Positions 24,909 through 34,612 of a stretch of 64,000 nt of DNA are shown piece after piece. This stretch comes from Pempheris klunzingeri (Eukaryota > Chordata > Actinopteri > Acropomatiformes > Pempheridae): contig NC_092013.1 in assembly GCF_042242105.1 (NCBI RefSeq), positions 8,764,618 through 8,828,617 on the forward strand, written 5' to 3'. Below the pieces are notes generated by a model. It saw only the letters and a program-made list of their open reading frames with translations, ran no database searches and was not told the origin of the DNA. Numbering within the stretch: the stretch's first letter is position 1; every line of letters begins with the position of its first letter. A program made the position numbers and the translations under genes.

Positions 24909-27900
24909 ATTGAGTGACAAAGTCAAGAGTAAGTTCAAAGTAGCGAAAACGTAGTCGGCTTTATCCACACAGACGGGCGTGGCACATGGTTTAATACTGA
25001 CTACTTTGCAGACACTTCAAGCAGTCATATGACCTCTCTTGTCTGATCTCATCAGAGTTAGAGCACCAACACTTACTCACGTCACCCTGAGGGGGGTGTG
25101 TGCGTATCTGCATGTCATGTGCACATATGTGTGTGTGTGATCCTTATGTAACAGTCCCAGATACGTTACACACTTAAGCTACTTTCCATCTATGTGAATC
25201 ACTGATCATTTAAATAGGATTAAATGGCCTGGACCTGTCACCTGTAATCAGTCAGTGACATATCATTCAGTGTGTGCACTCGCTATCAGTCTAATGAGTC
25301 TAACGTTTTCTGGGTAAAACTGTCCTCTTGTTGTTGTATTTGATCACATTTGTCATTGGGTACAGTGGACGCTCCATGCCTAACATTGTGTATGATAAAT
25401 GAAAATGAAAAATCTAAATAATAATTTATAAAAGCACTAAATGAATGAAAAACGAACATGACAGAGTGGGAAAGCAGTAAAACAGCTCTAACAGTTTATC
25501 TTAATATGACTTGCATCATTTTGTATCATTCACTTTATAATGACCACTGAAAATAGAGTTCTAGAGCCGATGACATACTGTGGGAATAGTAGTGATTTTG
25601 CATTTTTTGCTTCACTTCACACACAACGGTGCTTATACTCAAAACTTAGGTGTTTTCCTGTAACCGCAGTGCAGACAGCCGTCTGCAAGCCTGTTCAGGG
25701 TTCACATCTCTCCGTCTCTGTGTCTTGCCGATCATTTTCTCCCTCATGACCTGATCGGATCAGGGCGATGTCCCAGGACTTTGTGGAACTCTCAGGGGCG
25801 GAAACTGCTCTATTGTCCCTCTCCATTGTCCCCAGACCACTCTCACTGGTATGCAGAAAGAGAGGCAGGGCACTGCCTCTGATACATTTAGAAACTTGCA
25901 TACAAACACAGGAATTCCTGCAAAGTTCTTTTCACTTTGTTGCTTTATACTGGGGGGAATTTTACATACAAGTCAACTCCTCCATATTCCCCAGATTCTT
26001 TTCTTAACAACTGAATTTGCCATACAGGCTTGATGTTTGTCCTACAGTTGTAGCAAATGTAGGGGATTTAATTTTGTTCTTATATGAATGTAATTAGTGC
26101 AGTGCACTTGAGTCTGTGGAGATGCAAAAACAGGGCTGTAAACTCTTATTTTTAAATGTGTTTTTGTGTCCTAACTGATAGTAGGGCCATAATTGCACAG
26201 AGGAGTGGCTGATGTGTGGAGGAGATAAAGGCGGCAGCAAAAAGAATGAGCTATGTGGTAGGCAAAATGAAAAGTCCCTCTGTTCTTGCTGTTTCTGTCC
26301 ACACATGGACACACGCACAGTCCCGTCCTTGGATCCGTCTCCGAACGTCAGCCTCGAAATTAATAAATAAATGTTATTAAATAAATGTTATAATGCCATC
26401 AACTCTTTTTTCTAAATGTCAGCTAAGCTACACTTGTGCTGTGTGTGTGTGTGCTGTGTGTGTGTGTGTGTGTGCGCCTGCATGTGTTGTTTGTTACCAC
26501 AAGGGGCCTCAATCTCTATGTGTGCACACACACAGATACTCGCATACACTTCCACACTGCATCTCTGCTGAATGAAACGGTGACTTCATCACACAACCCG
26601 AGGACTCCCCTACGAAAACGATTGCTGCCAGCATTCCCTCTCTCTCTCTCTCTCTTTCTCTCACACACACATGCTCTCTCTCTCTCTGCCCCAGAAAATA
26701 CAAACGAACAGTAGAAGGAAAAAAAAAATGCTATTGTAAGACAGAGAGGATGCATCCCACTGTACTATAAATAACCCAGTCAAACTGTGTGTTGCTAAGG
26801 CTGGCTCAGCAGCCGCTCTTTCATCATTCTTTACCCCTTACTCGCCTCCTTCACTGCCTCCCCCCCCCGTTTGCCTCCCTCCCTCTCCTCCTTTCGTCGC
26901 TTCTTCCTCTCTCTGTCTCTCTCACTCTGTCTTAGTCACAGAGGAACATGAGTAAGAGTTAGAGGGAGGCAGTGCTGTCAATATTCTTGTGCTGCGATGC
27001 TGAATGTGGGATTTGCTCCATTCACAACATTTCCTGTCTCTGTGTGGAGTTGTGTAATGAGGAGGAAGAGATAGCTTGGTGTCTATAAGAATTCCCATCA
27101 GCCACAGAGAGGCAGCTTTTCTTCCTGCAGCTTACAAACATGCAGTATTGGAGATGGAGGTGTTGTCACAAGTAGTTGCTATGAGAGAGAGACCAGAGTG
27201 TGCAGGAAATGGCCTTGATGCTGTTTAGTCTTCTTATCAAATATGACACTTGGTGTGCCTGCAAGTCAGTCAGGCCAATTTTTTAAAGGGGTGCAGGATG
27301 GAGGGGTTTCTCTTGATTCTGGTGTTCTCAGATGTCTATTCATAAATTTGTGCAAAGGAAGACAGAGCATTTGTGTTTTACAGGACTTATGATGGGAGCA
27401 GCACCATCTGCTGGTTAAAATACCAATAATAATAATAATAATAATAACAACACAAGTACAACCAGCACTCTGACATTTGAACACTGACATCCCTTCTCTC
27501 CCTGCGTTACAGCAGAATGAAGCAAAGGAGGAAGAGGAGAGAGGAACAAAGGACCTGTCAGAGGAAGAGGTGCGGACAAGGATAGAAGAGTATAACACTC
27601 AAGTGTCTGAAAATGGCATGAACCTGGTGAGTTTTGAACACTTGTTGTTGCTGGTGAGAGTGCTGCACTTTATAATAATGTCAAACAAACAATAACGCTA
27701 AATTTTTTAGAACTTCCTCTCTTTCATAATTCCATGAATAGAAACAGGAAATTGAGCAGGGATATAATGGTATTATATAAAAGTAGGAACAGAAGTAAAC
27801 AGAAGTAGGATATTAGTATACATGAGATAAGAGGTGCATGGTATTGATTTGAATGCTTTTCCACAGATGCATGATTTCATCAAATTAAAGTAACTGATAT

Positions 27901-29098
27901 AACTCTAAAATATCCTTTTATATTTGTTGTTTTTTCACCTCCATGTATATGTCAAACATTGGTAAAGGTGATGGAGGTGAAAAAAGCAGTTTGCATGTCA
28001 TTATAACTTTAAAGAAATAGTTCAACATTTTAGGAACTATATTTATTTGCTGTTTTGCCAAGCTATTTCCCAGAACTACATCTTTAAAGAAGCACATACA
28101 ATATTTCTTTCCAGTCCTGATGTCGTTCACATACCAACACTGAAATGTGCATCCACTCTCTCACTGTCTCCCTCATTCTCTCTGTGTGCTCTAGGCCTCA
28201 GATGGATCCTATACAGGCTTCATTAAGGTCCACCTGAGGCTCAGTCGACCAGTCACGGTCCCCGACATGAAGGCAGCGAGCTCAGAGGGAGCGTCCAGGC
28301 AGACGGGCAGCCACAATCAAGCACCGTCAGATTGCCAGGAAGGGACGGACTGTGGGCAGAGTGATAAGAGAACATCCTTCTACCTACCATGCGACTGCAT
28401 GAAGCAGATCCACATCAGCTCTCTGACCACCACGAGAGAGGTCATCCAGGGCCTGCTGAATAAGTTCATGGTGTTGGACAATCCCCGCAAGTTTGCGCTG
28501 TACAGGCAGACGCACCGCGACAGTCAGGGTGAGGGAAAGACACCAAGTTAGCAGCTAATTTGCAGAAAACAAATGGAACGGACCGTATTGAATGATGAGC
28601 GTTTTGTCCCTCCAGATCTGTTCCAGAAACTTCCTCTGTGTGAGCGTCCTCTTCTTCTGAGGTTGATAGCAGGGCCTGACCCAGAGCAGCTCACCTTTGT
28701 CCTGAAGGAAAATGAGACCGGAGAGGTGGAGGTGAGGAAGCACACATTCTTATACACACACACACACACACACACCTGTAGTATACAAGCACATTTGAAG
28801 TGTCAGTGATTTTCTCACACATTTTTACCTACTTTATCTAGCATGAAATGGAAATTCTCCAGGCTCCTGAGATGATATCTCTTTTTGGTGGACATTTATA
28901 GAACGCTAGTAGCAAAGACTAACTCTTTCTGTGTTTTCACTCTTCCTCTGACAGTGGCATGCATTCTCTGTCCCTGAGCTACAAAACTTCCTGGTAATCC
29001 TGGAGAAAGAGGAGGCAGAGCGCATGCGGACAGTGGAGCAAAAATACGCTGTGTACCGACAGAAACTACAACAGGCCCTACAACAACATGACCCCTGA
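4467..29098 (+). CDS. rassf5: RASSF5 long isoform (NORE1A type), about 555 residues
   Basis: This is a Ras/Rap effector and scaffold. Its RA domain binds GTP-loaded Ras/Rap, and its SARAH helix pairs with MST1/MST2 kinases of the Hippo pathway. Coding exons are 4467-5298, 18081-18208, 27513-27626, 28195-28528, 28616-28731 and 28955-29098 (TGA at 29096). All phases agree. The domains in order are a low-complexity basic N-terminus (1-245), a C1 zinc finger (250-295), a linker, an RA domain (about 414-508) and SARAH (509-552). The start is strong: ACAATGG context, and MASASVVGQ resembles the mammalian NORE1A N-terminus. Residues 1-249 are roughly twice the length of the mammalian equivalent. The gene spans about 25 kb because of two large introns, which also hold internal promoters. 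Confidence 0.93.
6057..6132. repeat. (CA)n microsatellite
   Basis: A near-perfect CA tract of about 75 bases in RASSF5 intron 1. It is followed by a short CATA run (about 6207-6226) and mixed TG runs. Confidence 0.97.
7524..7650 (+). mobile_element. Decayed tRNA-derived SINE (teleost type)
   Basis: The 5' part, CTAGTGGCTCACCTGGCAGA, resembles a tRNA box A region. The 3' part, CAAATAAAGCAGAAAATGCC followed by an A-rich tail, matches the end of a common fish SINE as I remember it. The middle is shorter than a full element, so box B seems deleted. Family assignment is from memory. Confidence 0.55.
8655..8895 (+). repeat. Dispersed repeat, GCTGCAAC family, copy 1
   Basis: It begins with GGCTGCAACAATACAATTAA and carries the internal TAAGATGTCAATAATG and AGAAGCTGAAATCAGAGAA blocks of a very common teleost repeat. 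The intact repeat starts with GGGCTGCAAC and ends with its inverse. Diverged relatives occur at 32944, 37590 and 61970. Confidence 0.5.
11089..11374 (+). CDS. Candidate alternative RASSF5 first exon (unrecognised protein segment)
   Basis: An open frame reads from ATG 11089 to a good donor at 11375 (CAG|GTATGG), 95 codons plus one base. It ends in phase 1, the phase the RASSF5 exon at 18081 accepts. The C-terminal part is strongly basic and Ser-rich (RRLGRLLKRLPKSRSWSDSL, then RRSSSNGSLL) and could form an amphipathic helix with basophilic-kinase sites. The region is GC-rich and preceded by a GA-rich, promoter-like stretch. ATG 11078 has a strong GCCACC context but opens only a 7-codon overlapping uORF. 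Joined to exon 2 it would give half a C1 finger, which argues against a simple reading. I do not recognise the peptide. Confidence 0.35.
12159..12264. repeat. (TG)n microsatellite with CG interruptions
   Basis: About 105 bases of TG, broken by several TGCG units near 12226-12242, within RASSF5 intron 1. Confidence 0.97.
14412..14985 (-). mobile_element. Possible non-LTR retrotransposon remnant
   Basis: The minus strand keeps an open stretch (14985-14755) ending in KLQEPVSLGSFDSIYDL. This resembles the tail found after the reverse transcriptase of several fish LINEs (a W/L-x-x-L-x-x-x-x-K-L pattern). The adjoining 14412-14600 includes TTTATTTAATCAGGATATCT, similar to a widespread fish repeat end. 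No catalytic motif survives. The call is tentative. Confidence 0.3.
17837..17849 (+). promoter_or_regulatory. CTCF-like motif, one mismatch
   Basis: CCACTAGATGGAG matches the core CCASYAGRKGGCR except for A in place of C at position 12. It lies 232 bases before the C1 exon at 18081. Confidence 0.35.
18081..18208 (+). CDS. rassf5: RASSF5 exon 2: second half of C1 zinc finger
   Basis: The acceptor is TGTTCCTCAG and the donor is AAG|GTGAAT. The exon gives NCSYTCHLECESQVQLDC, supplying Cys279, His284, Cys287 and Cys295. These complete the C1 pattern with C-X2-C, C-X4-H, H-X2-C and C-X7-C spacing. A Ser/Glu/Lys-rich linker follows. The exon enters in phase 1 and leaves in phase 0. The RAPL-type transcript starts downstream and skips it. 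Confidence 0.92.
20580..20860 (+). promoter_or_regulatory. GA-rich promoter-like block before the RAPL exon
   Basis: This dense GAGA/GGGAG-rich stretch ends about 725 bases upstream of the short-isoform start. A GTGAGC donor-like site at 20941 follows, so a noncoding 5' exon ending at 20940 is possible. It would then splice to an acceptor near 21470. There is no direct evidence. Confidence 0.3.
21586..29098 (+). CDS. rassf5: RASSF5 short isoform (RAPL/NORE1B type), about 284 residues
   Basis: In mammals RAPL links Rap1 to the integrin LFA-1 in lymphocytes and carries the same RA and SARAH domains without the C1 finger. Its private first exon (21586-21732) encodes 49 residues, including MSSGYCSLDDESEDFTFFTA, which closely resembles the mammalian RAPL N-terminus. 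The donor AAG|GTACCA is phase 0 and joins the shared exons at 27513-27626, 28195-28528, 28616-28731 and 28955-29098. Three in-frame ATGs (21586, 21616, 21634) are possible starts. I chose the first because it gives MTV, as in mammals. The decamer CCTCCATGAC occurs at both of the first two. Confidence 0.88.
23205..23257. repeat. (TG)n microsatellite
   Basis: About 52 bases of TG in RASSF5 intron 2. Confidence 0.95.
24571..24630. repeat. Compound (TG)n(AG)n microsatellite
   Basis: A TG run of about 40 bases passes directly into an AG run of about 18 bases, in RASSF5 intron 2. Confidence 0.93.
27402..27414 (-). promoter_or_regulatory. CTCF-like motif, one mismatch, minus strand
   Basis: The minus strand reads CCAGCAGATGGTG, the CTCF core with T for C at position 12. 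It lies 99 bases before the shared exon at 27513 and faces the plus-strand motif at 17837. Confidence 0.35.
27513..27626 (+). CDS. rassf5: RASSF5 shared exon 3 (first common exon), with tandem NAGNAG acceptor
   Basis: This exon joins both isoforms in phase 0. It encodes an acidic linker and RIEEYNTQVSENGMNL, which corresponds to the IDSYNTxxxNxxGMKL segment of mammalian RASSF5. The acceptor reads TTACAGCAG, so splicing at 27513 or 27516 would include or omit one Gln. The donor is CTG|GTGAGT. Confidence 0.9.
28005..28092 (+). repeat. Foldback MITE fragment, copy 1
   Basis: CTTTAAAGAAATAGTTCAAC followed by ATTTTAGG matches the outer end of the foldback family seen more fully at 50310 and 52545. 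Only one arm is present, inside the RASSF5 intron just before the RA exon. Confidence 0.45.
28195..28731 (+). CDS. rassf5: RASSF5 RA-domain exons 4 and 5
   Basis: Exon 4 (28195-28528) gives GSYTGFIKVHLRLSRPVTVP, a variable Ser/Gly/Gln-rich insert, then KRTSFYLP and EVIQGLLNKFMVLDNPRKFA. Exon 5 (28616-28731) gives LFQKLPLCERPLLLRLIAGP and FVLKENETGEVE. Together they form the ubiquitin-like RA fold that binds Ras/Rap-GTP. The insert between the VTVP strand and KRTSF is about 34 residues, of similar size to mammals but unrelated in sequence. Confidence 0.92.
28955..29098 (+). CDS. rassf5: RASSF5 last exon: SARAH helix
   Basis: The exon encodes 47 residues starting WHAFSVPELQNFLVILEKEE, a long amphipathic helix that pairs with the SARAH helix of MST1/2 kinases. 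It ends QQHDP and TGA. A C/T-rich run follows immediately (29094-29145). Confidence 0.93.
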   Translation, partial: WHAFSVPELQNFLVILEKEEAERMRTVEQKYAVYRQKLQQALQQHDP

Positions 29099-29459
29099 CC
29101 CCCCCCCCCCTCCCCTCCCCTCACCCTTCCTCCTCCTCCTCACCTGTTACCTTATAAACTGAACCCAGGGAGACTGGCCCTCTGAACACCGACCCCTCAA
29201 GGCGCCATGATCTATTCAGAGACTGGAGCCGTAACTGAACTTGTGTCCACCCTCCCAACACACACACACATGCACAAACATACAGTACATCCACACACAG
29301 ACGCATACCCTTTCTCAGGATGCATATAAGCCCCCCCCCCCCCCCCAAATCCATACATCCACTCCCCGTGGAGAGAATCAGGGGTTGAAAGCGTCGTGAA
29401 AGGATACGGGGTGTGTGGTCCGCAAGCTGATTGGACAAGAAGTGTTTTCATTGCCAAGG

Positions 29460-29490
<31 letters not shown>

Positions 29491-31450
29491 TCACAGCAAG
29501 ATCTGAAACTCCAACTTGAAACTTCATTTGGGACTGATATTAAAATAGTGTTTTTAAAGATTCCCTCCTCTTCTGCTACTGCTGCTGCTGCTACTGCAAG
29601 TGTTACTTATGCATGAGTCTCTCAGCTCATCCCCCTGCACATAGAGTTAGAATTAAAACAGAAGGCATGATTACGTTTCTCAGCATCTCTTTGGGATGGA
29701 AGGACAATCATACTGAGCGTTTTTGTTTCTTGGAATTGATGTATAGGGTTATCACCAAATGTATTCTTTTTGTGCTGGAATATAAGACGTGTGGATTCAT
29801 GCGGGAAGCGTTTGTTAGGATCTAGGCTGGAGACTTTAGATGCCAGAACCAGAAGGAAAGGAAAGATAAGAAAGCGAGATCCATTCTCTGATTTTTCTCA
29901 GGGAGCATGCATTGAGCAAAGAGGAAAAACTACAGGAGGAAAGGAACCCAACTCCACCTACTTCGTCCAAAACCTCAGTTTTCTTATCCCAGTTTTATTT
30001 GTTCCAATCAGTCTATTTACCCACTTTAACGGCATGCAGGAAACAAAAAAGCTGTCAGGTGCTTCGCTGACAGAAAAATCTTCAATCTGACCCAGTTACT
30101 AATCCTCTCCCCACACAGACAAACCTCTTCTCAGATGTTAACTGTGATTTAATTTCCCCCCTTAAATCCTGATCTAAGCAACCTTGCATGAACTCCTACT
30201 GAGCGAAGCACTCCACATACCTTTACAGATCTTACACTTTATTGTAAAAGTGATTTTACACTGTTATTGTACATGGGTTGTGCTTGAATGTGAGAGGATA
30301 TTTACACCAAAGCTTAGAGGGACAGATCTATTGAGAGAATTTCTAAAGCGATGAGAGACATCTGGAAGTTTATCTTATTAAAGGTGGTGTAAGTAAGAAT
30401 TAAATCAGCTTCTGTTTTTTGCACATATAGATGCAGGTCACTGGATGGCCCACAACTCTGCGGCTGGGCTTGCATTTCTGCTTTTTTTTTTTTTTTTTTT
30501 TCCTATAATCTCCTCCCACCTTCCACCTAAAAAAAGAAACAAAAAATAATATAAAATTCATGATAATGGCTATGATGTACCAATGATGTGTTTGCAAAGC
30601 GTATGTATTATGTAGACACTGGAAAAGAGTGACAAGGTTTAACTTTGTTGTTATTGCAATGAATATTAATATTCTTTTGGTATCATTCCTACTGGTTGGT
30701 GTGTGTGTGCTCATCTCGGGCAGTGAGGATAATGTGAATAGTGTTTTTTAATGAGTGTCTGTGTGTCATCAGCGCTCCCTCATGGGGCCTCACTTATCAA
30801 GTATTAAAACATGCATTGAGTGCGCATGTGATATAGTACATTACACCTTTTACATGGGTTGTTTTGGATATTTGGCATGCATGTATCATAAAATGAATGC
30901 ATTTAACCAAAGTATTTACTGTAAACATTTTCCACACACCCTTTTCTCCTCCATCTTTTATTTAATACGACTGAAATACTGATAAATGAGGCCCGTTGTC
31001 CATCAGCACATGCTTCTCAGTAAACCCAAACCTGTTTGTTTGTTTTAACACCACCACCCAAAGCCCAAGCTGTTCCTGCTGGCAGTGCCTTTTGTTTCAT
31101 GTGCCCCTGTGTATCTATGTAAGGTGTGTTTCAGCACACAGGTGCCTGAGTGTTCGTATGGGTGCTTTTGCATGTGTGCAAATCTGTGTTTCTTGGGTGG
31201 TGTCGCATATGTAATGTTTATTTCTTTCCTCCACCCTTAATACACTCTGTCTTTTCCGACAAACCCTTTCTGTGTGTGCGCGTGCGTGTTATTTATTTCA
31301 TGGTCCCCCTTATCCATATGATATTATGTCAAGGATGTTGAGACTTAATGCATTATTTTCAATTTATTTTGTTTTAAGTTCAGAAGTGTGTATAAATATA
31401 GCAGTAGAACTGTACAGAATATCAAAATGAAATAAAAAGGTCATCCCTTT
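29099..31450 (+). other. RASSF5 3'UTR (about 2.3 kb) with poly(A) signal at 31431
   Basis: This region starts with a C/CT-rich tract and includes a C run (29332-29346), a CA tract (29457-29484) and a run of about 20 T (30481-30501). AATAAA at 31431-31436 is the first clear signal and probably ends the gene. A second AATAAA at 32027 could be an alternative end. Confidence 0.55.
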
Positions 31451-32096
31451 ATGGAAATGTTCTCCTCATGTCTCATGCAGTAGTACAAAATGTTACTTGT
31501 GGTTCCTCTTCTCTATTCTAAGTTGTCTCTACATTATGAGGCTCAGAATGGTTCCCTGTGTGTCGCTCTAATGTGAACAGAAAATCACTTTGTGTAGGTC
31601 TTCATCACATCACAGAAAAGATTTTCTTACACAGAAACGGTCTTTCTCAGACAGTTATAAATGACAGGGTATAGCCTAGACAGTAGAGGAGACGCCTCTT
31701 ATTTACCTTGACTGACAAGGTAACGGAAAAGAAAGAGAACCCACTGAGTTTCACTTCTCAGTGTTGGTCCGTGCAGCAGAAGTGTCTTTGACCTGGACAC
31801 TGAACTCCAACCAAACACTGGAGTGAGATTTGCTGCAAAGGAATCCATAATTTACTGTTATCATAACTTTATATTAATGCTATAATGTGCAAATCATCAT
31901 TGTGTTGTAGATGGTTAATTCAAGATTTTAGTCCTGGTATTAGATTTATTTATTCATTCATAGTTCGTCAGAGAGATGGATGTGCACCATTTGGTGTTGT
32001 AGGATGTGATGTCCAGACATGTCCAGAATAAAGAGTGCTGAGCTTTTCATTGCACATTTTCTTCACTAGAAGTCGGCTTGTATTGCTTTCAAATCA

Positions 32097-32109
32097 CCAG
32101 CAGGTGGCA
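32097..32109 (+). promoter_or_regulatory. Consensus CTCF motif, plus strand
   Basis: CCAGCAGGTGGCA fits the 13-base core CCASYAGRKGGCR at every position. It lies between the end of RASSF5 and the DYRK3 promoter and points toward DYRK3. Confidence 0.55.
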
Positions 32110-32943
32110 ATACACCACGTAAACCACAGGTCTAATCTTACCATGCAGACTGTAAGCTGTGTGTGTATGTGCAGACGCATGTGTGTCTGATTTTGTTTTC
32201 ATATGTCCTGATATGATAAAATATTTAGGTTCTGCAGTGATATTCACAGTTTTACACCATACTCTCCCAGATCTGGTTGTTCTTATACAGATTCTGTTTT
32301 CAAAGAGCATTCAAAATAAGGTGTTAGTCCAATAAGCCCACAGGTGTCAGTGTCTGTCACAGGCTCTGAGACCAAATACAGCCAGAACCCCCGACCCCCG
32401 CTAGGACCTATAGGTAGCTTTGCACCTGGTCCCATCCCTTGCGGTGGTTGTAAATTCACTGGGTGTGATTAAGAGCACCGCTTGGTCCACACACTTACAC
32501 CTTGAACCCTTTTGAGAGGAAAGTGCAATAAGCAGATCAGTTTATAGGCATTGTCACCCTACTCTCTCTATACACCACCATCTAAGAATAATCAGCATAG
32601 CCAAGCTGGCCTTAAGGGCTGGCTGATGCCCAGAAGGCTCCCTGAAACTGTGTCAGTGCGCTTATTTATGGCAGCAAATATAGACAGACCCCTTTTCTCA
32701 CCTCTGAGAAAGAGCTAAGATTAGAATCACCCTCTGCCAAGCATGTATCACTGTCTGAATTTAGCTCGTTCCCCTCCTCATGCCTACCCAGCCTCACTCC
32801 CCCTGTCCTCTGCCCTGCCCCTAACTATATCTAGCCCCGTATAGATCTTCATACCCTCTCCAGTTTCAGTCCACTGTTCAGTTTTCCTGACAGGGAATGC
32901 AAACTGAGGATCTGAGGGTCTGAGGATAAGTCTTATTAGCCCT

Positions 32944-33135
32944 TGGGCTGCAACTGCTGATTAGTTTCATTATTTTTATTATTCAATATATTCTTCGAAA
33001 TAATGTGTAAAAAAATGCCCAGAACAATCTCCTAAAGGCCAAGGTGAAATAAGAAAACCATCAACGTCCTCATAGAAAGTCAGAACCAGTGGATTTTTGG
33101 CGCTTTTCCTAAAAAAAGACTTGGTTGAGCCTTGA
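32944..33135 (+). repeat. Dispersed repeat, GCTGCAAC family, copy 2
   Basis: It begins with TTGGGCTGCAACTGCTGATT and continues with AATGCCCAGAACAATCTCCT and GGCCAAGGTGA. These are blocks of the same family as the copy at 8655, in the same orientation. Confidence 0.5.
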
Positions 33136-33293
33136 TTAACTTGCCCCTCTGTAAAATATTTGGCACTTGCACAAACATTTGGATTTTAAAAAATGCTACC
33201 ACTTATCAGATGCTTTGTTTGGTGGAACATTATGAAATATTTTACTGATGATTACAGAGCAGTTATAGAATTCCCGCTTTATAGTCAGTACAG

Positions 33294-33335
33294 ACAGACA
33301 GACAGACAGACAGACAGAGAGACAGAGAGACAGAC

Positions 33336-33406
<71 letters not shown>
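33294..33406. repeat. Compound (GACA)n(GATA)n tetranucleotide repeat
   Basis: About 45 bases of GACA/GAGA units are followed by about 70 bases of clean GATA units. This resembles the Bkm-type simple repeats known from vertebrate sex chromosomes, though such tracts also occur widely elsewhere. Confidence 0.95.
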
Positions 33407-33659
33407 AATTCATGTGTCCAGTAGCTCACACAATCAATTGACAATCAATAAAATGGACAAATAATGAATAATAAAAGTCAGTGAGACAGTAAAGTCAATC
33501 AGTGAAACCAGTTAAAATGAGCTCAGTTGCACATTGTTACAAAATGCACATTGTTAAATTAAAACCTGACGTTAAAATATATATAAATAAGGCACCATTG
33601 TCCAGTTTTACAGAAGTTTTATGTGAGGTTTATAATGGGCCATATTTACAGTATGTTGC

Positions 33660-34612
33660 CTGAGCACACTCATGCAGAGCTCCGGTCCGCCGCTGGGGGG
33701 CGCTCCCGTGCCTGCGGTCCGGCCGCTCGCTAAGCGCCGCCCCGCTCCCTCCCTGTGTTTGCCTGCTGGCTCCAGGCTCAGTGAAGACGCCCTTAGCAAC
33801 AACACACAGCTGCGCCGAATAAGATACTCCTGCTGCAGAGAAGACGGATTAAACACTGCCGCTTTATTGCACCGAGTGCAGGTGGAGCTTTTCTGCGAAG
33901 GTGATGTCCCGGCTGTCCCTGCACCCGACATGGGGCTTGAATACAGCTAGCGAGCTAGCCTGCTTCGGCTAGCCATCCCCGGAGACGAGCCCAGTTGCCC
34001 GGAGCTGCCCCGAAGGTGGACACGATCCTGGGGCTCCGGCGAGTGCTAGCATCGCATGTTTGCTAACTACAAAGGGACTAAGCACGGGAATGGTGCTCTG
34101 GATCGACTCACTGCACCGACAGAGAAAGGCGAGGGGCACACGGGTCAGAGCACCGAGCTGTAACATTTGGACTCAAACTATTTTTAACAGAGGGAGCGGC
34201 TCTCGGGCGGACGAGTGTTTTTGTGGCAGTGCGAGCTAGCTGGCTAGCTAACTGAGGGAAACGACCCCCACCGCCAGCGCCTGCTCAGGTTTTTCAAACT
34301 GCAGCCAAGGCTAATGTTAGCCGGGGCGAGGGCACCCACGACGCCGTGGTTTTAATAAAAACGAGGATAAATTACTGTCAAAGCCAAGAGGGAGGCTAAA
34401 TAACTCTGGGGAGAAAATAACTTGAATGAGTTCAGCCCGAAAACCACAACTCAAGCGCCCCTGGACTCCCACTTTGTTTTGCTTTTCATTGCTACAAGCA
34501 GCTAAGTTATAAATGCTGTTAGCCAAGTTTGCTACCTGAGTCTAGTTTGAAGCTTTGTTTTCCACTTTTTTTCCCCCACCTCGGATGCTGGCATCACATT
34601 TTCAGTGCAATC
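33660..34612 (+). promoter_or_regulatory. DYRK3 CpG-rich promoter and 5'UTR
   Basis: This is the most GC/CpG-rich block between RASSF5 and DYRK3. It has a CTCF-like CCGCTGGGGGGCGCT at 33690. It also has many GCTAGC/GCTAAC/GTTAGC motifs (33949-33972, 34214-34250, 34315) and an upstream ORF from ATG 33672 to 33950. The last in-frame stop before the DYRK3 ATG is TAG at 34520. The exact transcription start is not visible. Confidence 0.55.

Larger units (their letters stand above)
18209..27512 (+). other. RASSF5 intron 2 (9.3 kb), containing the short-isoform promoter
   Basis: The intron holds the RAPL-type first exon (21586-21732), its presumed promoter (20580-21500, with a GA-rich block at 20580-20860), CA/TG tracts at 19018, 23205, 24571 and 24877, CT runs near 26638 and an AAT run at 27423. 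Nothing else was recognised. Confidence 0.7.
31451..33650. other. RASSF5-DYRK3 spacer
   Basis: No coding exon was found here. In human, EIF2D occupies this position. The spacer contains a consensus CTCF motif (32097), a dispersed repeat (32944-33135) and a GACA/GATA tract (33294-33406). Confidence 0.65.
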
